Assembly: GCF_032823475.1 (NCBI RefSeq)
Contig: NZ_CP127915.1
Location: 806,001-870,000, forward strand
DNA length: 64,000 nucleotides
Direction of reading: 5' to 3'
Origin: Acinetobacter sp. SAAs474
Lineage (GTDB): Bacteria; Pseudomonadota; Gammaproteobacteria; Pseudomonadales; Moraxellaceae
A program made the translations under genes and the position numbers. Of the stretch, positions 47,335 through 57,863 are shown one piece after another (the stretch's first letter is position 1; the number at the start of each line of letters is the position of its first letter). The notes beneath the pieces were generated by a model. The model did no database searches, was not told where the DNA came from, and was given only the letters and a program-made list of their open reading frames with translations.

Positions 47335-47651
47335 AATTCTCTATCATCGCTCTATATGGTATTCAATTATAGCAAATTGGCTTTTCCTAAAAAATGCTGA
47401 TCATATGTGCTGCACTGGCTAAAATCAGCATTAAAATTCAAATATTCAGCCAGTAAAACGACACGATATATCCCTATAGATCAGATGCAATCGATACTAC
47501 AAGAGATAAGCGGATATATAGCAAGCCTAAATATTGAGCATGATGAATCCAGATGAATTCAATTGAATATATCTGGCTTAATGTTAAAAGCGGTAATATC
47601 TGAAGTAAAAATATGCTTTAATGGATTAAGTATCGCGAAATTTAACAAAAT
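47335..47651. other. Divergent intergenic region between dtd and pncB
   Basis: About 317 bases, AT-rich, with no gene. It should carry the promoters of both dtd and pncB. I could not pick a reliable promoter or operator. Confidence 0.4.
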
Positions 47652-48851
47652 ATGGCTTCAATCATTCAATCTTTGTTAGATACCGACTTGTACAAATTTA
47701 CAATGTTACAAGTGGTATTGCATAAATTCCCGCAAACACACAGTGTCTATCATTTTCGTTGTCGTAATCTTGATGAGACCGTTTATCCTTTAGTTGATAT
47801 TTTAGATGCATTAAATGAACAGCTTGATTTGCTGTGCGAATTAAAATTTAAAGAAGACGAATTACAATATTTACGTGGTTTACGTTTTATTAAAAGTGAT
47901 TTTGTTGATTATTTAGAATTATTCCAATTAAAACGTCGTTTTATTAAAGCAGGAATTGATGCACAAGGGCGCTTAGATATCTGGGTCGAAGGTCCCATGG
48001 TACAAGCGATGATGTTTGAAATTTTTGTCTTGGCCATTGTCAATGAATTATATTTTAAACGCTTGAATGGTGCAGAGCTTGTTGCAGAAGGACAGCGACG
48101 TTTGACTGCAAAAATTAAGCTGATGCAACACTATCAATTGGCTCAAGATCCACACGATCCGCCATTTTTGGTATCAGATTTTGGTACACGTCGTCGTTAT
48201 AGTTATTTATGGCAAAAACACGTTGTACAATCATTACATCAGGCGGTTCCAGAAATTTTTAGAGGAACCAGTAATGTACTGTTGGCAAAAGATCTTAATA
48301 TTACACCGATTGGTACGATGGCACACGAGTTCTTACAAGCCTTTCAAGCATTGGATGTTCGTTTGCGTAATTTTCAAAAATCGGCATTAGAAACATGGGT
48401 ACAGGAATATCGTGGTGATTTAGGAATTGCCTTGACTGATGTTGTTGGTATGGATGCTTTTTTACGTGATTTCGATTTATATTTTGCGAAATTATTTGAT
48501 GGCTTACGTCATGATAGTGGTGATCCCTATGAATGGGGTGATAAAGCCTATGCACATTATAAAAAGTTAAAAATTGACAGTAAAACCAAAATGCTGACTT
48601 TTAGTGATGGCCTCAATATTGAAAAAGCGTGGGCTTTACACTTGTATTTTAAAGATCGTTTTCAGGTCAGTTTTGGTATAGGGACTAATCTGACCAATGA
48701 TATGGGACAAACCGCATTAAATATTGTATTAAAGCTGGTTGAATGTAATGGACAATCTGTAGCCAAAATTTCCGATAGCCCTGGTAAAACCATGACGGAC
48801 AATGATACTTTTCTGGCTTACTTAAGGCAGGTTTTTGATATTATTGAATAA
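47652..48851 (+). CDS. pncB: Nicotinate phosphoribosyltransferase
   Basis: A 399-residue enzyme. [20 protein letters not shown] at the N-terminus, [36 protein letters not shown] and [12 protein letters not shown] are typical. It makes nicotinate mononucleotide from the PncA product. A clear terminator follows. Confidence 0.95.
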   Translation: MASIIQSLLDTDLYKFTMLQVVLHKFPQTHSVYHFRCRNLDETVYPLVDILDALNEQLDLLCELKFKEDELQYLRGLRFIKSDFVDYLELFQLKRRFIKAGIDAQGRLDIWVEGPMVQAMMFEIFVLAIVNELYFKRLNGAELVAEGQRRLTAKIKLMQHYQLAQDPHDPPFLVSDFGTRRRYSYLWQKHVVQSLHQAVPEIFRGTSNVLLAKDLNITPIGTMAHEFLQAFQALDVRLRNFQKSALETWVQEYRGDLGIALTDVVGMDAFLRDFDLYFAKLFDGLRHDSGDPYEWGDKAYAHYKKLKIDSKTKMLTFSDGLNIEKAWALHLYFKDRFQVSFGIGTNLTNDMGQTALNIVLKLVECNGQSVAKISDSPGKTMTDNDTFLAYLRQVFDIIE

Positions 48852-48871
48852 AAAATAACAAGCGATTATTG

Positions 48872-48903
48872 CCGAAGGTCATCACATCGCCTTCGGTTTT
48901 TTT
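48872..48903 (+). terminator. Rho-independent terminator of pncB
   Basis: Arms CCGAAGG (48872-48878) and CCTTCGG (48890-48896) enclose an 11-base loop and are followed by a run of T (48897-48903). Confidence 0.9.
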
Positions 48904-49015
48904 GTTATATCATCATCATGATTAATTCATATAGATCCTGTTCTGTGGCGTCATTAAGCGAATGCAACCGTGTCAAAGGCTATGTTAAACTGCTGTACAT
49001 TGATCTTAATAACAT

Positions 49016-49867
49016 ATGATAAAAATGATGGTTTCTACATTAGATTTAGGATTGTTGATCGATGCCGATGAACTGCTTCCTTATCTCGATCATGATCAAT
49101 TACGGATTATTGATCTAAGTCGTCGTTCGGTACATGAACAATTACATATTCCCGGTGCAGTGCATTTGACACCGGCATATCTGCTCAGACAAGATGAATA
49201 CAGTGCTGGACTATTGCCTGATCAAGCAGGATTAATGGCACTCATCCAGCAATTAAATATTTCCCCACAACACCATGTTGTTGTCTATGACGATGAAGGT
49301 GGTGCATGGGCAGGACGCCTGATCTGGAATTTACACTGTATTGGATTTAATCAGACCAGCCTTTTAAATGGTGGAATTCATGCATGGCTGGCAGCCGGCT
49401 TACCCACCACGACTGAAATCAGCAAAATACCTGAAATTTCAAATCTTATTCAGGTGAATTTTAATAATAAATATCGGATCGAGTATGCTGATTTACTGCC
49501 ACAAGTCACGGCACAACAGGTTCAACTCTGGGACTGTAGAACTAAGGAAGAGTATACAGGACAACGATTGGCAGCTCGACGTGGCGGACACATACCAAAT
49601 GCTTTACATTTTGAATGGAGTACTGCACTTAATCGTGAAAATCATTTAAAATTACATTCTTTAGAACGCATTCAACAGCGTTTGGAACAATTGGGCTTTA
49701 ATTTAAGTCAGCCCGTTGTTGTGTATTGTCAATCACATCATCGATCAGGGCTGGCGTATATGGTAGGACGTCTGCTTGATTGGGAGATCCAAGCGTATGA
49801 TGGTGCGTGGAGTGAGTGGGGCAATCGCCTCGACAGTCCTATCATTACCGGAGAGTTGCCGTCTTGA
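49016..49867 (+). CDS. Two-domain rhodanese sulfurtransferase
   Basis: A 283-residue protein with two rhodanese domains. The first (residues about 15-135) has [20 protein letters not shown] and a [13 protein letters not shown] block with Asp in place of the catalytic Cys. The second (about 160-275) carries the active-site Cys in [19 protein letters not shown]. This layout fits thiosulfate or 3-mercaptopyruvate sulfurtransferases. The start could also be the ATG at 49025 or 49028. The stop overlaps the psd start. Confidence 0.88.
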   Translation: MIKMMVSTLDLGLLIDADELLPYLDHDQLRIIDLSRRSVHEQLHIPGAVHLTPAYLLRQDEYSAGLLPDQAGLMALIQQLNISPQHHVVVYDDEGGAWAGRLIWNLHCIGFNQTSLLNGGIHAWLAAGLPTTTEISKIPEISNLIQVNFNNKYRIEYADLLPQVTAQQVQLWDCRTKEEYTGQRLAARRGGHIPNALHFEWSTALNRENHLKLHSLERIQQRLEQLGFNLSQPVVVYCQSHHRSGLAYMVGRLLDWEIQAYDGAWSEWGNRLDSPIITGELPS

Positions 49868-50715
49868 GCCTTACATCACGTTTCAAACAACATATTTTCA
49901 TTAAGGCACAACGTGTCGTTCCTCAACATCAGTTATCTCGTGTGGTGGGGCAACTGGCGGCAAGTGAAAATCCATTGGTTAAAAATGTTATTATTTCAGC
50001 GTTTAAAGCACAATACGGCATTGATATGTCGATTGCACAACAAAGTAATCCACTAAAATTTAAATCATTTAATGATTTTTTTACCCGCTCTCTTAAAGCG
50101 GGCGTGCGTGAAATTGATACAGATGTAAACAGTATTGTTTCTCCTGCCGATGGGGTGATTTCACAAATTGGTCAAATTGATGACGGTGAAATTTTTCAAG
50201 CAAAAGGTCAGCAATTCAGCGTCGAAAAACTGATTGCAGATCCACAACTGGCTGCACCTTTTAAACAAGGGCAATTTGCCACAGTGTATTTGTCACCCAA
50301 AGATTATCATCGTGTGCATATGCCATTTTCTGGAACATTAACAGAAACGTTATATGTGCCTGGTGAACTCTTTTCTGTAAATCAGACTACTGCAGAAAAT
50401 ATTCCGGGTCTATTTGCGCGTAATGAGCGTATGGTCTGTTTATTTGATACGGATATTGGCCGTATGGCTGTAGTTTTGGTGGGTGCAATGATTGTTGCAG
50501 GGATTGAAACCGTAGCGACTGGAAAGGTAAAGCCTTCTGGACGTCTAGAACTCAACCAGCATAATTTGTTTTTAGAAAAAGGTGCTGAATTAGGACGATT
50601 CTATTTAGGTTCTACCGCAATCGTATTATTTGAACAAGATAAAATGCAATGGGATACTGAGTTTAAAGCCAATTCAGCAGTTACCATGGGGCAAGCATTC
50701 GGTCATTTGTTATAA
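49864..50715 (+). CDS. psd: Phosphatidylserine decarboxylase
   Basis: A 283-residue proenzyme. I chose a TTG at 49864 overlapping the previous stop (TTGA), giving [16 protein letters not shown], which matches the family start; the open frame extends upstream to 49816 without homology. Self-cleavage is expected at LGST (Ser250 becomes the pyruvoyl group). SPADGVIS, the catalytic His in [11 protein letters not shown] and [11 protein letters not shown] are present. It makes phosphatidylethanolamine at the inner membrane. It is translationally coupled to the rhodanese gene. Confidence 0.94.
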   Translation: MSLTSRFKQHIFIKAQRVVPQHQLSRVVGQLAASENPLVKNVIISAFKAQYGIDMSIAQQSNPLKFKSFNDFFTRSLKAGVREIDTDVNSIVSPADGVISQIGQIDDGEIFQAKGQQFSVEKLIADPQLAAPFKQGQFATVYLSPKDYHRVHMPFSGTLTETLYVPGELFSVNQTTAENIPGLFARNERMVCLFDTDIGRMAVVLVGAMIVAGIETVATGKVKPSGRLELNQHNLFLEKGAELGRFYLGSTAIVLFEQDKMQWDTEFKANSAVTMGQAFGHLL

Positions 50716-50724
50716 ATGACCATA

Positions 50725-50756
50725 GGATCTATTGTATGTGCTATATCAATAGATCC
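50725..50756. terminator. Hairpin between convergent psd and phoR
   Basis: Arms GGATCTATTG (50725-50734) and CAATAGATCC (50747-50756) pair exactly around a 12-base loop. It may terminate both genes although no T run follows. Confidence 0.55.
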
Positions 50757-50782
50757 CAATAGCTCAATCATCAAGCGATCAG

Positions 50783-52150
50783 CTAGCTTTGATTGGCTGT
50801 ATTGTACAAACGTTCTTTAGGAAAAACCGCTTTAAAGAGTGAGCCTTTATTTTCTTCGGATTCAACTTCCAAATAGGCATTGTGTTGCATTAACACATGT
50901 TTGACAATGGCAAGTCCTAGACCAGTTCCTCCTGTTTGTCGACTACGCGCACTATCGACCCGATAAAAGCGTTCTGTCAGTCGAGGTAAGTGTTTAGGAT
51001 CAATACCAATTCCTGTATCTTGTACTGTAAAGTAACCATGTTGTTCATCATCATGCCAGCCAATGGTAATCGTGCCACCTTTCGGTGTATATTTAATCGC
51101 ATTGGTAATCAGATTGCTAAATGCGCTAGCCAGTTCCATATCCGAACCAATTAAATCACAATGACTGTCAATTTCTAAATTGAGTGTATGACCATAATCG
51201 GCATTATAGGCTTGCGCATCATCAAACAACTGATTCATGAGACTGGGTACTTCAATAATTTGATTTTTAGCAATATTTTTTTCATTTTCTAAACGTGACA
51301 GCAACAACAAATCATTAATTAAAGCATTCATACGTCGTGTTTGTGACTGCATTTGATCAAATGCACGTTTCCAGCGAGGATTAATATCTTCCTGATCTGT
51401 AAAGGTTTCAATATAGCCACTGAGAACAGTTAAAGGTGTACGTAATTCATGTGAAATGTTATCGACAAAATCTTTACGCATCTGTTCTAAATTATGCATA
51501 CGTGTGACATCATGGGCGACCAATAAACGGCTTTCACTGCCGAAACGAGTCAATTTAAGTTGTACATAGAGCTCATCGTAAATCGATGATTTCATTTTTA
51601 AACCGTCTGGAAACTGATCAATATGATTAAAGTATTCAATAAAGCGTGGTTGCCGGAGAATGGTTAAAATATTACGTTTACGATCTTGTTGTTGTATGCC
51701 CAATAAGCGTTCTGCAGCTAAATTCCACCATTCTATTTGGTGATTATCATCAATTAAAATCACGGCCTCATCTAAAGCAACCAGTGAAGATTGTGCACGG
51801 TCAATTAATCCGACCATTTCTGCCTGAACAATACGTTCTTGTCGCTGTGAACGATATACATTAAATAATAAAGCGCCCCAAATGCCGGTTAAATTTGGCG
51901 GAACATCATAAGGGCGATTGGAAATCCAGTCATTGACTAAATAGAGTGAGCGAAGCTGTAAGGCAAAAAAAGTTGCAAATGCCAGCAATAGGCAAATGGC
52001 TAAATATCCAATTCCAAAACCAATAAAACTTGCAATGATAATAAAAAATAATAACAGTCTGAGATCTTGCTTTGCAAAAGCCCATAAACTGCTATAACGA
52101 GTGTGTTTATGATCACGCGCAAGATCGGGAACAGGGTAAGGTTCATACAT
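50783..52150 (-). CDS. phoR: Phosphate-regulon sensor histidine kinase PhoR
   Basis: A 455-residue kinase. Two close membrane helices (about residues 30-68), a PAS domain (about 118-215: ILIDDNHQIEWWNLAAERLLG), the phosphoacceptor H234 in DNISHELRTPLTVLSGY, and the ATPase motifs NLITNAIKYTPKGG, DTGIGIDPKHLPRLTERFYR and GTGLGLAIVKHV. The short periplasmic part is typical of PhoR, which senses through the Pst system rather than directly. It is 9 bases after phoB. Confidence 0.94.
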   Translation of the reverse strand: MYEPYPVPDLARDHKHTRYSSLWAFAKQDLRLLLFFIIIASFIGFGIGYLAICLLLAFATFFALQLRSLYLVNDWISNRPYDVPPNLTGIWGALLFNVYRSQRQERIVQAEMVGLIDRAQSSLVALDEAVILIDDNHQIEWWNLAAERLLGIQQQDRKRNILTILRQPRFIEYFNHIDQFPDGLKMKSSIYDELYVQLKLTRFGSESRLLVAHDVTRMHNLEQMRKDFVDNISHELRTPLTVLSGYIETFTDQEDINPRWKRAFDQMQSQTRRMNALINDLLLLSRLENEKNIAKNQIIEVPSLMNQLFDDAQAYNADYGHTLNLEIDSHCDLIGSDMELASAFSNLITNAIKYTPKGGTITIGWHDDEQHGYFTVQDTGIGIDPKHLPRLTERFYRVDSARSRQTGGTGLGLAIVKHVLMQHNAYLEVESEENKGSLFKAVFPKERLYNTANQS

Positions 52151-52159
52151 GAATAAAAA

Positions 52160-52870
52160 TTAACCTAATGCAACATCTGCTCGAGTAGAAAAACGGTATC
52201 CTGTGCCACGTACAGTTTGTACATAACGGTCTGTACCAAATGGTTCTAAGACTTTACGTAAACGTCGAATATGTACATCAATGGTACGATCTTCAATATA
52301 GACATTTCCGCCCCAAACCTGATCCAGTAATTGTGCACGGGTATATGCACGTTCAGGATGCGTCATAAAAAAGGCCAATAAGCGATATTCAGTTGGGCCC
52401 ATGTCCAGAATTTTATCACCAAAACTTACCCGTTGGCTGACTGGATCTAAAATAAGGCCGTTGGCATCAATCATTTTTTCGCCGCTTAGGGCATTAGAAC
52501 GACGTAATACTGCTTTAATACGAGAAACCAGTTCACGTGTTGAAAAGGGTTTAGTCATATAGTCATCTGCACCAGCATCTAAGCCTTGAACTTTATGATC
52601 TTCTTCGCCACGCGCAGTGAGCATAATCACTGGAATTTCAGCTAAATTTTCATCCCGCTTAAGACGTCGACATAAATCTACGCCACTGACACCACCTGGC
52701 ATCATCCAATCTAATAAAATTAACGCTGGACGCTGATCAACAATCATTTGATGTGCTTGTCTGGCATCTTCTGCTTGTAAACATTGAAATCCTGCCATAT
52801 CTAAAGAGGTATGGATCATTTCTCGAATCGGAAGTTCATCATCAACAATTAATATGTAATCTTCTTTCAC
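52160..52870 (-). CDS. phoB: Phosphate-regulon response regulator PhoB
   Basis: A 236-residue OmpR-family regulator with a GTG start. Receiver domain with D54 ([14 protein letters not shown]) and K in [13 protein letters not shown]; winged-helix domain ending [19 protein letters not shown] and RGTGYRFS. It activates phosphate-starvation genes. A Pho box lies 46 bases upstream of the start, which predicts autoregulation. Confidence 0.95.
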   Translation of the reverse strand: MKEDYILIVDDELPIREMIHTSLDMAGFQCLQAEDARQAHQMIVDQRPALILLDWMMPGGVSGVDLCRRLKRDENLAEIPVIMLTARGEEDHKVQGLDAGADDYMTKPFSTRELVSRIKAVLRRSNALSGEKMIDANGLILDPVSQRVSFGDKILDMGPTEYRLLAFFMTHPERAYTRAQLLDQVWGGNVYIEDRTIDVHIRRLRKVLEPFGTDRYVQTVRGTGYRFSTRADVALG

Positions 52871-53205
52871 AACGTAATACCCCCTATATTGGTCACAGTT
52901 GATCGTTTTTTATTTATGACAGGCTTATTACAAAGATTAATTATGACAATATCATTGCACGGCTTGAGGTTTCCTAATTTTTTGAAAAAAAATGTGACAA
53001 ATTTTCAGCTATTCTCTAAAATAGGAGCATATCACACGAAAATAAACACAGACCATTGACGATCGCCATCCAAATTCCCATTTAAATCTTTGGCTAGATC
53101 AATCATGATATGCATCTGAAATTTGCATTACTCAGTTAAAAATAGCATTCATATGATCTGCATTTTATTATTTTGAATTTGTCAGATCATCCAGTCACAT
53201 TACCA
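52871..53205. other. Region between MATE gene and phoB
   Basis: About 335 bases; apart from the Pho box near phoB I see nothing specific. AT-rich, no open frame of note. Confidence 0.5.
52916..52933 (-). promoter_or_regulatory. Pho box upstream of phoB
   Basis: On the - strand the sequence reads TTGTAATAAGCCTGTCAT, two 7-base direct repeats (TTGTAAT, CTGTCAT) spaced by 4 bases, the classic PhoB-binding layout. A further TTGTCAT on the same strand lies at about 52943-52949. The position, about 46 bases before phoB, fits activation of phoBR by PhoB. Confidence 0.75.
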
Positions 53206-54576
53206 TTAAACCAAAATATCGATGGTCTTCTTTTTCCAAATCCATTGATAATAACAAGCTTGCATTATACATAAACTGACAAATGCTAAGGCATAGCCAT
53301 ACCAGATACCTTGTAAACCCCACCATTCACTAAAAAAATAGGCACTTGGGATCTCAATACCGATAATTGCAAAAATATTAATCAACATTGGAATATTAAC
53401 GGTACCACTGGCTCGCATAATAGAGGCAAAAATTGCACTTGCACCAAAGAAAATAATTGACCATAACACAATAAATAAGAGCTGTTGTCCTAATTGAACC
53501 ACTGCGGGATCAGTAATAAAAAGTGCCATTAAATATTTGGAAAAAAGATAGGCCAATGCCACCAGTGTTCCAGTAAACAGTATATTCATCACCAATGCAG
53601 TACGTGTGACTTTGGCCAGCAAATCGGATTTTCCCGCACCAATTGCTTGTGCAGCAAAAATAGAGGCTGCAATAGCAATCGATAAAGCTGGAAATTGAAT
53701 ATAATTTAAGACTTGATTAACTGCACCATAAGCTGCAGTTGCATTGGCACCATGGCGATTGACCAAACCTAGAATCACCAGACCTGCGACAGCAGTCGTC
53801 ATCATTTGAATACCTGTCGGAATACCAAGACGTAAAATTGTTTTACTGAGTTGCGGTGTAAAGCGAATCCGGCTGAGCAATTGCCAATCTGGTTTTAATG
53901 GATGGTTTTTATAATTCAAGTAGAGAAAAAGAAAAATCAGTACACTTAAAAAACCAATTGCAGTTGCAATCGCGGGCGCAATAATACCAAGCTTTGGTAA
54001 ACCCCAATGACCTAAAATCAAGGCCGGTGTAATCATGACACCAATTACAATGGTCATTGCAGATGCAAATAGGGGGGTGATGCTGTCACCCACGCCACGT
54101 AATAATGCTGTATACATGATATAAATAAATAACAATGGACTACTGGCGAGCATCCATTGTACATACGGTAATGAAAACTGCATTAATGTGACATCGGTAC
54201 CTAAAGCCAACAAGATAGGACGTGCACACATGACACTGAGGACGGCAATGACGACTCCTCCTGTAATGGTCATAAACAGTGCTGATCCAACCACATCACG
54301 TACTTTTTCAATTTCCTGAGCTCCCCAAGCTTGTCCAACCAATACAGTTGCACCAGCAGACAAACCAATCACAAATGCCATCATGCAAAATAAGATCGGA
54401 AAAAATATGGCAACAGCAGCAATGGCATGAACACCGAGTAGCTGACCCACAAAAATCGTGTTGATGGTACCCGATAGGTTTTGTAAAATATTGGTTGCAA
54501 TTAAAGGCAGAAGAAAAACGACAAAGGTTTTCCAGAGCTGTGGTTGATTGACCAGAGGAGTTTCTTTTGCTGCCAT
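53206..54576 (-). CDS. MATE-family efflux transporter
   Basis: A 456-residue protein with about 12 membrane helices and two MatE halves. The first half has LPLIATNILQNLSGTINTIFVG and VGQAWGAQE; the second has AAQAIGAGK. It exports cationic compounds against sodium or protons. The substrate is not predictable. It is encoded alone on the - strand. Confidence 0.9.
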   Translation of the reverse strand: MAAKETPLVNQPQLWKTFVVFLLPLIATNILQNLSGTINTIFVGQLLGVHAIAAVAIFFPILFCMMAFVIGLSAGATVLVGQAWGAQEIEKVRDVVGSALFMTITGGVVIAVLSVMCARPILLALGTDVTLMQFSLPYVQWMLASSPLLFIYIMYTALLRGVGDSITPLFASAMTIVIGVMITPALILGHWGLPKLGIIAPAIATAIGFLSVLIFLFLYLNYKNHPLKPDWQLLSRIRFTPQLSKTILRLGIPTGIQMMTTAVAGLVILGLVNRHGANATAAYGAVNQVLNYIQFPALSIAIAASIFAAQAIGAGKSDLLAKVTRTALVMNILFTGTLVALAYLFSKYLMALFITDPAVVQLGQQLLFIVLWSIIFFGASAIFASIMRASGTVNIPMLINIFAIIGIEIPSAYFFSEWWGLQGIWYGYALAFVSLCIMQACYYQWIWKKKTIDILV

Positions 54577-54685
54577 ATCTAATCCATTTGACTCCGTTTT
54601 TTCAGTTGTAATTTCATGTTTACGCTGTTTTTATGCTGAGTAAATATACAATAAAATATAAATTTATCATGATCTTAGCTAATGT

Positions 54686-55840
54686 TTATAACTGCGATAA
54701 AATTTCACCAGCGTGGACTAAGGTTTGATCTTTTTTCGCAAAACAAAATCGAATCATGGTTAATGTAGTGGGTGGTTTTTGATAAAATACAGAAATTGGA
54801 ATAGCAACAATTTTATGCTGTTGTGCTAGAAACTGACACATCTCAATATCATTTAAATCTGGGCGAATTTGACCATAGTCTAAATTTTGAAAATAGGTAC
54901 CTTGAGAAGGAACCCATGAAAAACGTGACGTACTTAAGGCTTGATTAAACAAATCACGTTTGGCTTGATAAAAATCTGCCAGTTGTTGGATATGTTCAGG
55001 ATGTTGTTGCATAAATTGAGCTAAGGCGACTTGTATTGGTGTTACAGCACAAAAATTGGTAAATTGATAAATCTGCCGGAATACTTTCATGAGCGCTGGA
55101 CAGGCAATGCAATAACCTGTTTTCCAGCCAGTGACATGAAAGGTTTTACCGAAAGAACCAACCACAAAGCATTGTTGACGTAATTCAGGAAAGGATAAGG
55201 CTGAATAATGCTGCTGCCCATCATAAATAAGATGTTCATAGACCTCATCCGATAAAACCAGAATATTTTTATCTTGAATTAAGTCAATTAAGTGATACCA
55301 ATCCTGTTTGCTCCAAATCGAGCCCGTTGGATTATGTGGTGTATTGACAATAATCATCCGTGTTCGGTCATTGATTGCCGTCGCCACATGATCCCAATCA
55401 ACCTGAAAATGACCATCACAGAGCGGAATATGTACGGCCTTTGCACCGATCATTTTTACACAAGGTGCATAACTATCATAACTTGGATCAAAAATAATGA
55501 CTTCATCATCGATATGAATGAAAGCATGAATAATGTTGGCAATTGCACTGGTGGCACCTGCAGTAATACTAATTTCTTCAACAGGGTCTAAGCAGAGTTG
55601 ATCACGCTTTAAAAACTGCTGTGCCAGTAGCACTCTTAATTGCATCAGGCCATCACCAGATGCATATTGATTAAAATCGTTTTGCGTGGCGTGGCTTAAT
55701 GCCGCAATTAAATCGGGTGGTGCTGGAAAATCAGGAAAACCCTGTGCAAGGTTTAAGGCATTTAATTGCTGTGCCAGTGCTGACATCACACTAAAAATAG
55801 TGGTTCCCTGATCCGGAAGTTTAGTGTGAATTTGCAACAT
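54686..55840 (-). CDS. PLP-dependent aminotransferase, methionine type (YbdL-like)
   Basis: A 384-residue class I aminotransferase. I chose the ATG at 55840; a GTG at 55846 would add two residues. LPDQGTTIFSVMSALA and NLAQGFPDFPAP at the start, NTPHNPTGSIW, and the PLP lysine in VVGSFGKTFHVTGWKTGY are typical of the methionine/keto-acid aminotransferase group found in E. coli as YbdL. The exact substrate is inferred. Confidence 0.88.
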   Translation of the reverse strand: MLQIHTKLPDQGTTIFSVMSALAQQLNALNLAQGFPDFPAPPDLIAALSHATQNDFNQYASGDGLMQLRVLLAQQFLKRDQLCLDPVEEISITAGATSAIANIIHAFIHIDDEVIIFDPSYDSYAPCVKMIGAKAVHIPLCDGHFQVDWDHVATAINDRTRMIIVNTPHNPTGSIWSKQDWYHLIDLIQDKNILVLSDEVYEHLIYDGQQHYSALSFPELRQQCFVVGSFGKTFHVTGWKTGYCIACPALMKVFRQIYQFTNFCAVTPIQVALAQFMQQHPEHIQQLADFYQAKRDLFNQALSTSRFSWVPSQGTYFQNLDYGQIRPDLNDIEMCQFLAQQHKIVAIPISVFYQKPPTTLTMIRFCFAKKDQTLVHAGEILSQL

Positions 55841-55937
55841 AAGCACCGAAACAGTAATGATGAAATGGTTTTCAACATAACATATCTTTTTAGTTGGTTG
55901 CGTACTATTTTTTTAGCATCTTATCGATCAGTCTGTC

Positions 55938-57242
55938 TTACCATACATAATCCAGTACAGCACGAATGATCCCCAGTGCCAAACCAATACATGCACCGAC
56001 TACGACACCATTAACACGAATCATGTGTAGATCACCACCCACTTCATTTTCGATTTTATCAATCATTTCACGTGAGTCCCATTCATGGATACGTTCACTA
56101 ATAAATAAAATGACTTTTTCACTGTATTGATCAGAAAGGGTGATTGCAATACTGCCGAGTTTATCATTGAGCAGCTGTCGAACATCATCATTGATGATGA
56201 TATTTTCACCGACTTGCTGAATGGCAATACGTAAATTTTCAGCGATACCAGAGTGAGGTTTTTCTAAATCCGTTTTAATGGCATTACATAAAATCACCAC
56301 GGCACCACTCATAAAATTGAGGAGTTGAGGGCTATTGAGTAAAGCATCTTTGGTTGCATTGAGTTTTTGACTGGTTTCACTGTGCTGATCAGCCAGTTGT
56401 GTAATCAGTTGTTGTCCATATGCTTCTATTTTAATACGCCAAGGGTGATCAGGATCTGCCAGTATCGCTTCAATACGTTGAATAAGTGAATCAATTGAAC
56501 GTTGTTGTACATCAATACCAAACCAACTGACGCCTCGTGCCAAACGCCATACTCCCAGTTCTTTAAAGATTTTTTTAATCATTTCTTGGACTTGTTCAGG
56601 ATGTTGTAACATCCAGTCATGTAATTGATCCAAGCCACGTTGTAATACTTCCTGATGGAAATCATTCTCCAAAACAGCGCGTAGCATTTCGCTGGCCAGC
56701 GTATTGATTTGCGTATTTTTGATCCATTGCACACTATTATTTTGAATAAATTGCGCAATTTTTTCTTGACCTACAAACTCAAAAATTTTAGGTGCACTTT
56801 GTTGAACCATTTGGCTTAGGCGTAAGGTATTTTCGGGTTGTGCCAACCATTGACCGAATAACAGCGATAAATCTGTTTTCGCGAGGCTTTTTTCAACAAT
56901 CTGTGGCGATAAAAAATTTTCTTGAACAAAATGACCCATAGAAACGGCAATACGGGCCTTATTACGTGGAATAATTTCAGTATGATCACGTAAAAAGCGT
57001 GGGATAGGGAATTGACCAAATGGATTACGGAATAATACGGTAATGGCATACCAATCTGCGAATCCACCCACGACGCCCGCTTCTGCAGAGAGCATTAAAA
57101 TATGAATTAGCCAAGCATATTCTGGTAAGAGTTTGGCTGCAATCAGTAAAATTAACCAGATACTAATGGCAATGATGAGTGCAATGGTTGCTAATCGCTT
57201 GCTACGCTGTAGATTTTGTGAACTGTTTTGCTCTTGAGTCAT
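55938..57242 (-). CDS. DUF445 membrane protein (YjiN-like)
   Basis: A 434-residue protein. A hydrophobic helix lies near residues 18-58, followed by GGFADWYAITVLFRNPFGQFP, the family hallmark, then a long helical region, and a C-terminal membrane segment in RVNGVVVGACIGLALGII (about residues 405-425). The function of the family is unknown. It is 14 bases downstream of the DUF4136 lipoprotein gene. Confidence 0.88.
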   Translation of the reverse strand: MTQEQNSSQNLQRSKRLATIALIIAISIWLILLIAAKLLPEYAWLIHILMLSAEAGVVGGFADWYAITVLFRNPFGQFPIPRFLRDHTEIIPRNKARIAVSMGHFVQENFLSPQIVEKSLAKTDLSLLFGQWLAQPENTLRLSQMVQQSAPKIFEFVGQEKIAQFIQNNSVQWIKNTQINTLASEMLRAVLENDFHQEVLQRGLDQLHDWMLQHPEQVQEMIKKIFKELGVWRLARGVSWFGIDVQQRSIDSLIQRIEAILADPDHPWRIKIEAYGQQLITQLADQHSETSQKLNATKDALLNSPQLLNFMSGAVVILCNAIKTDLEKPHSGIAENLRIAIQQVGENIIINDDVRQLLNDKLGSIAITLSDQYSEKVILFISERIHEWDSREMIDKIENEVGGDLHMIRVNGVVVGACIGLALGIIRAVLDYVW

Positions 57243-57256
57243 CGTCTATCTGCTAT

Positions 57257-57823
57257 TTAATTTTGTGCTGCATTCGGTGCTAATGGTTTACCAGTTTCAC
57301 TGATACCGTACTTTGCACCTATGGATTTCAAAATCAGGGTCGCATTAAATGCATCATCAGGTGCATCCGCCTGATATTTAAAACATTCAATGCTATAGGC
57401 AACTTGAGTCGGTTCAATATTGACCACTTGTGGTGCAGTATAATAGGGATAAGGCATCTGCATCGGCCAAGGATGAGAGAATCGACCATAATAAGGCGGC
57501 GGATAATAGATTGGTGGTGCTGGATAAACTACGGCTTGGCGTGGTGGTTGACTGACAATGGTATTTGGATTATCAAGCACTTTAAAAAATTGAAAACCAT
57601 TTTCTAATGTAACTTGAGCTGCTTTTACGAGGGTAATTTCCTGTGCAGTTGCATAGCTGATGCGTGCATCTGTCTGGAAACTAATCCGATAAGTATTCTG
57701 ATTTAAAGCAATTCGATTAAATTGTCCCAATTGATTTAGGTCAAGGGGGCGACTAGGAGAAAGGGTGCATCCGCTCAGATATACTCCGAATAGGATACAG
57801 AGTCCAATAGGGAATTTTTTCAT
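57257..57823 (-). CDS. DUF4136-like lipoprotein
   Basis: A 188-residue protein. I chose the ATG at 57823 (MKKFPIGLCILFG) because AAGGAG lies upstream at the right spacing and the product then starts with a lipoprotein signal ending in the lipobox LSGC (Cys19). A Pro/Tyr-rich linker (residues about 98-125, YPAPPIYYPPPYYGRF) splits the domain. It should be anchored in the outer or inner membrane facing the periplasm. Function unknown. Confidence 0.78.
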   Translation of the reverse strand: MKKFPIGLCILFGVYLSGCTLSPSRPLDLNQLGQFNRIALNQNTYRISFQTDARISYATAQEITLVKAAQVTLENGFQFFKVLDNPNTIVSQPPRQAVVYPAPPIYYPPPYYGRFSHPWPMQMPYPYYTAPQVVNIEPTQVAYSIECFKYQADAPDDAFNATLILKSIGAKYGISETGKPLAPNAAQN

Positions 57824-57863
57824 TGGTAGCGCTCCTTGTTGGCAATAGGGCAAAACGAACACG

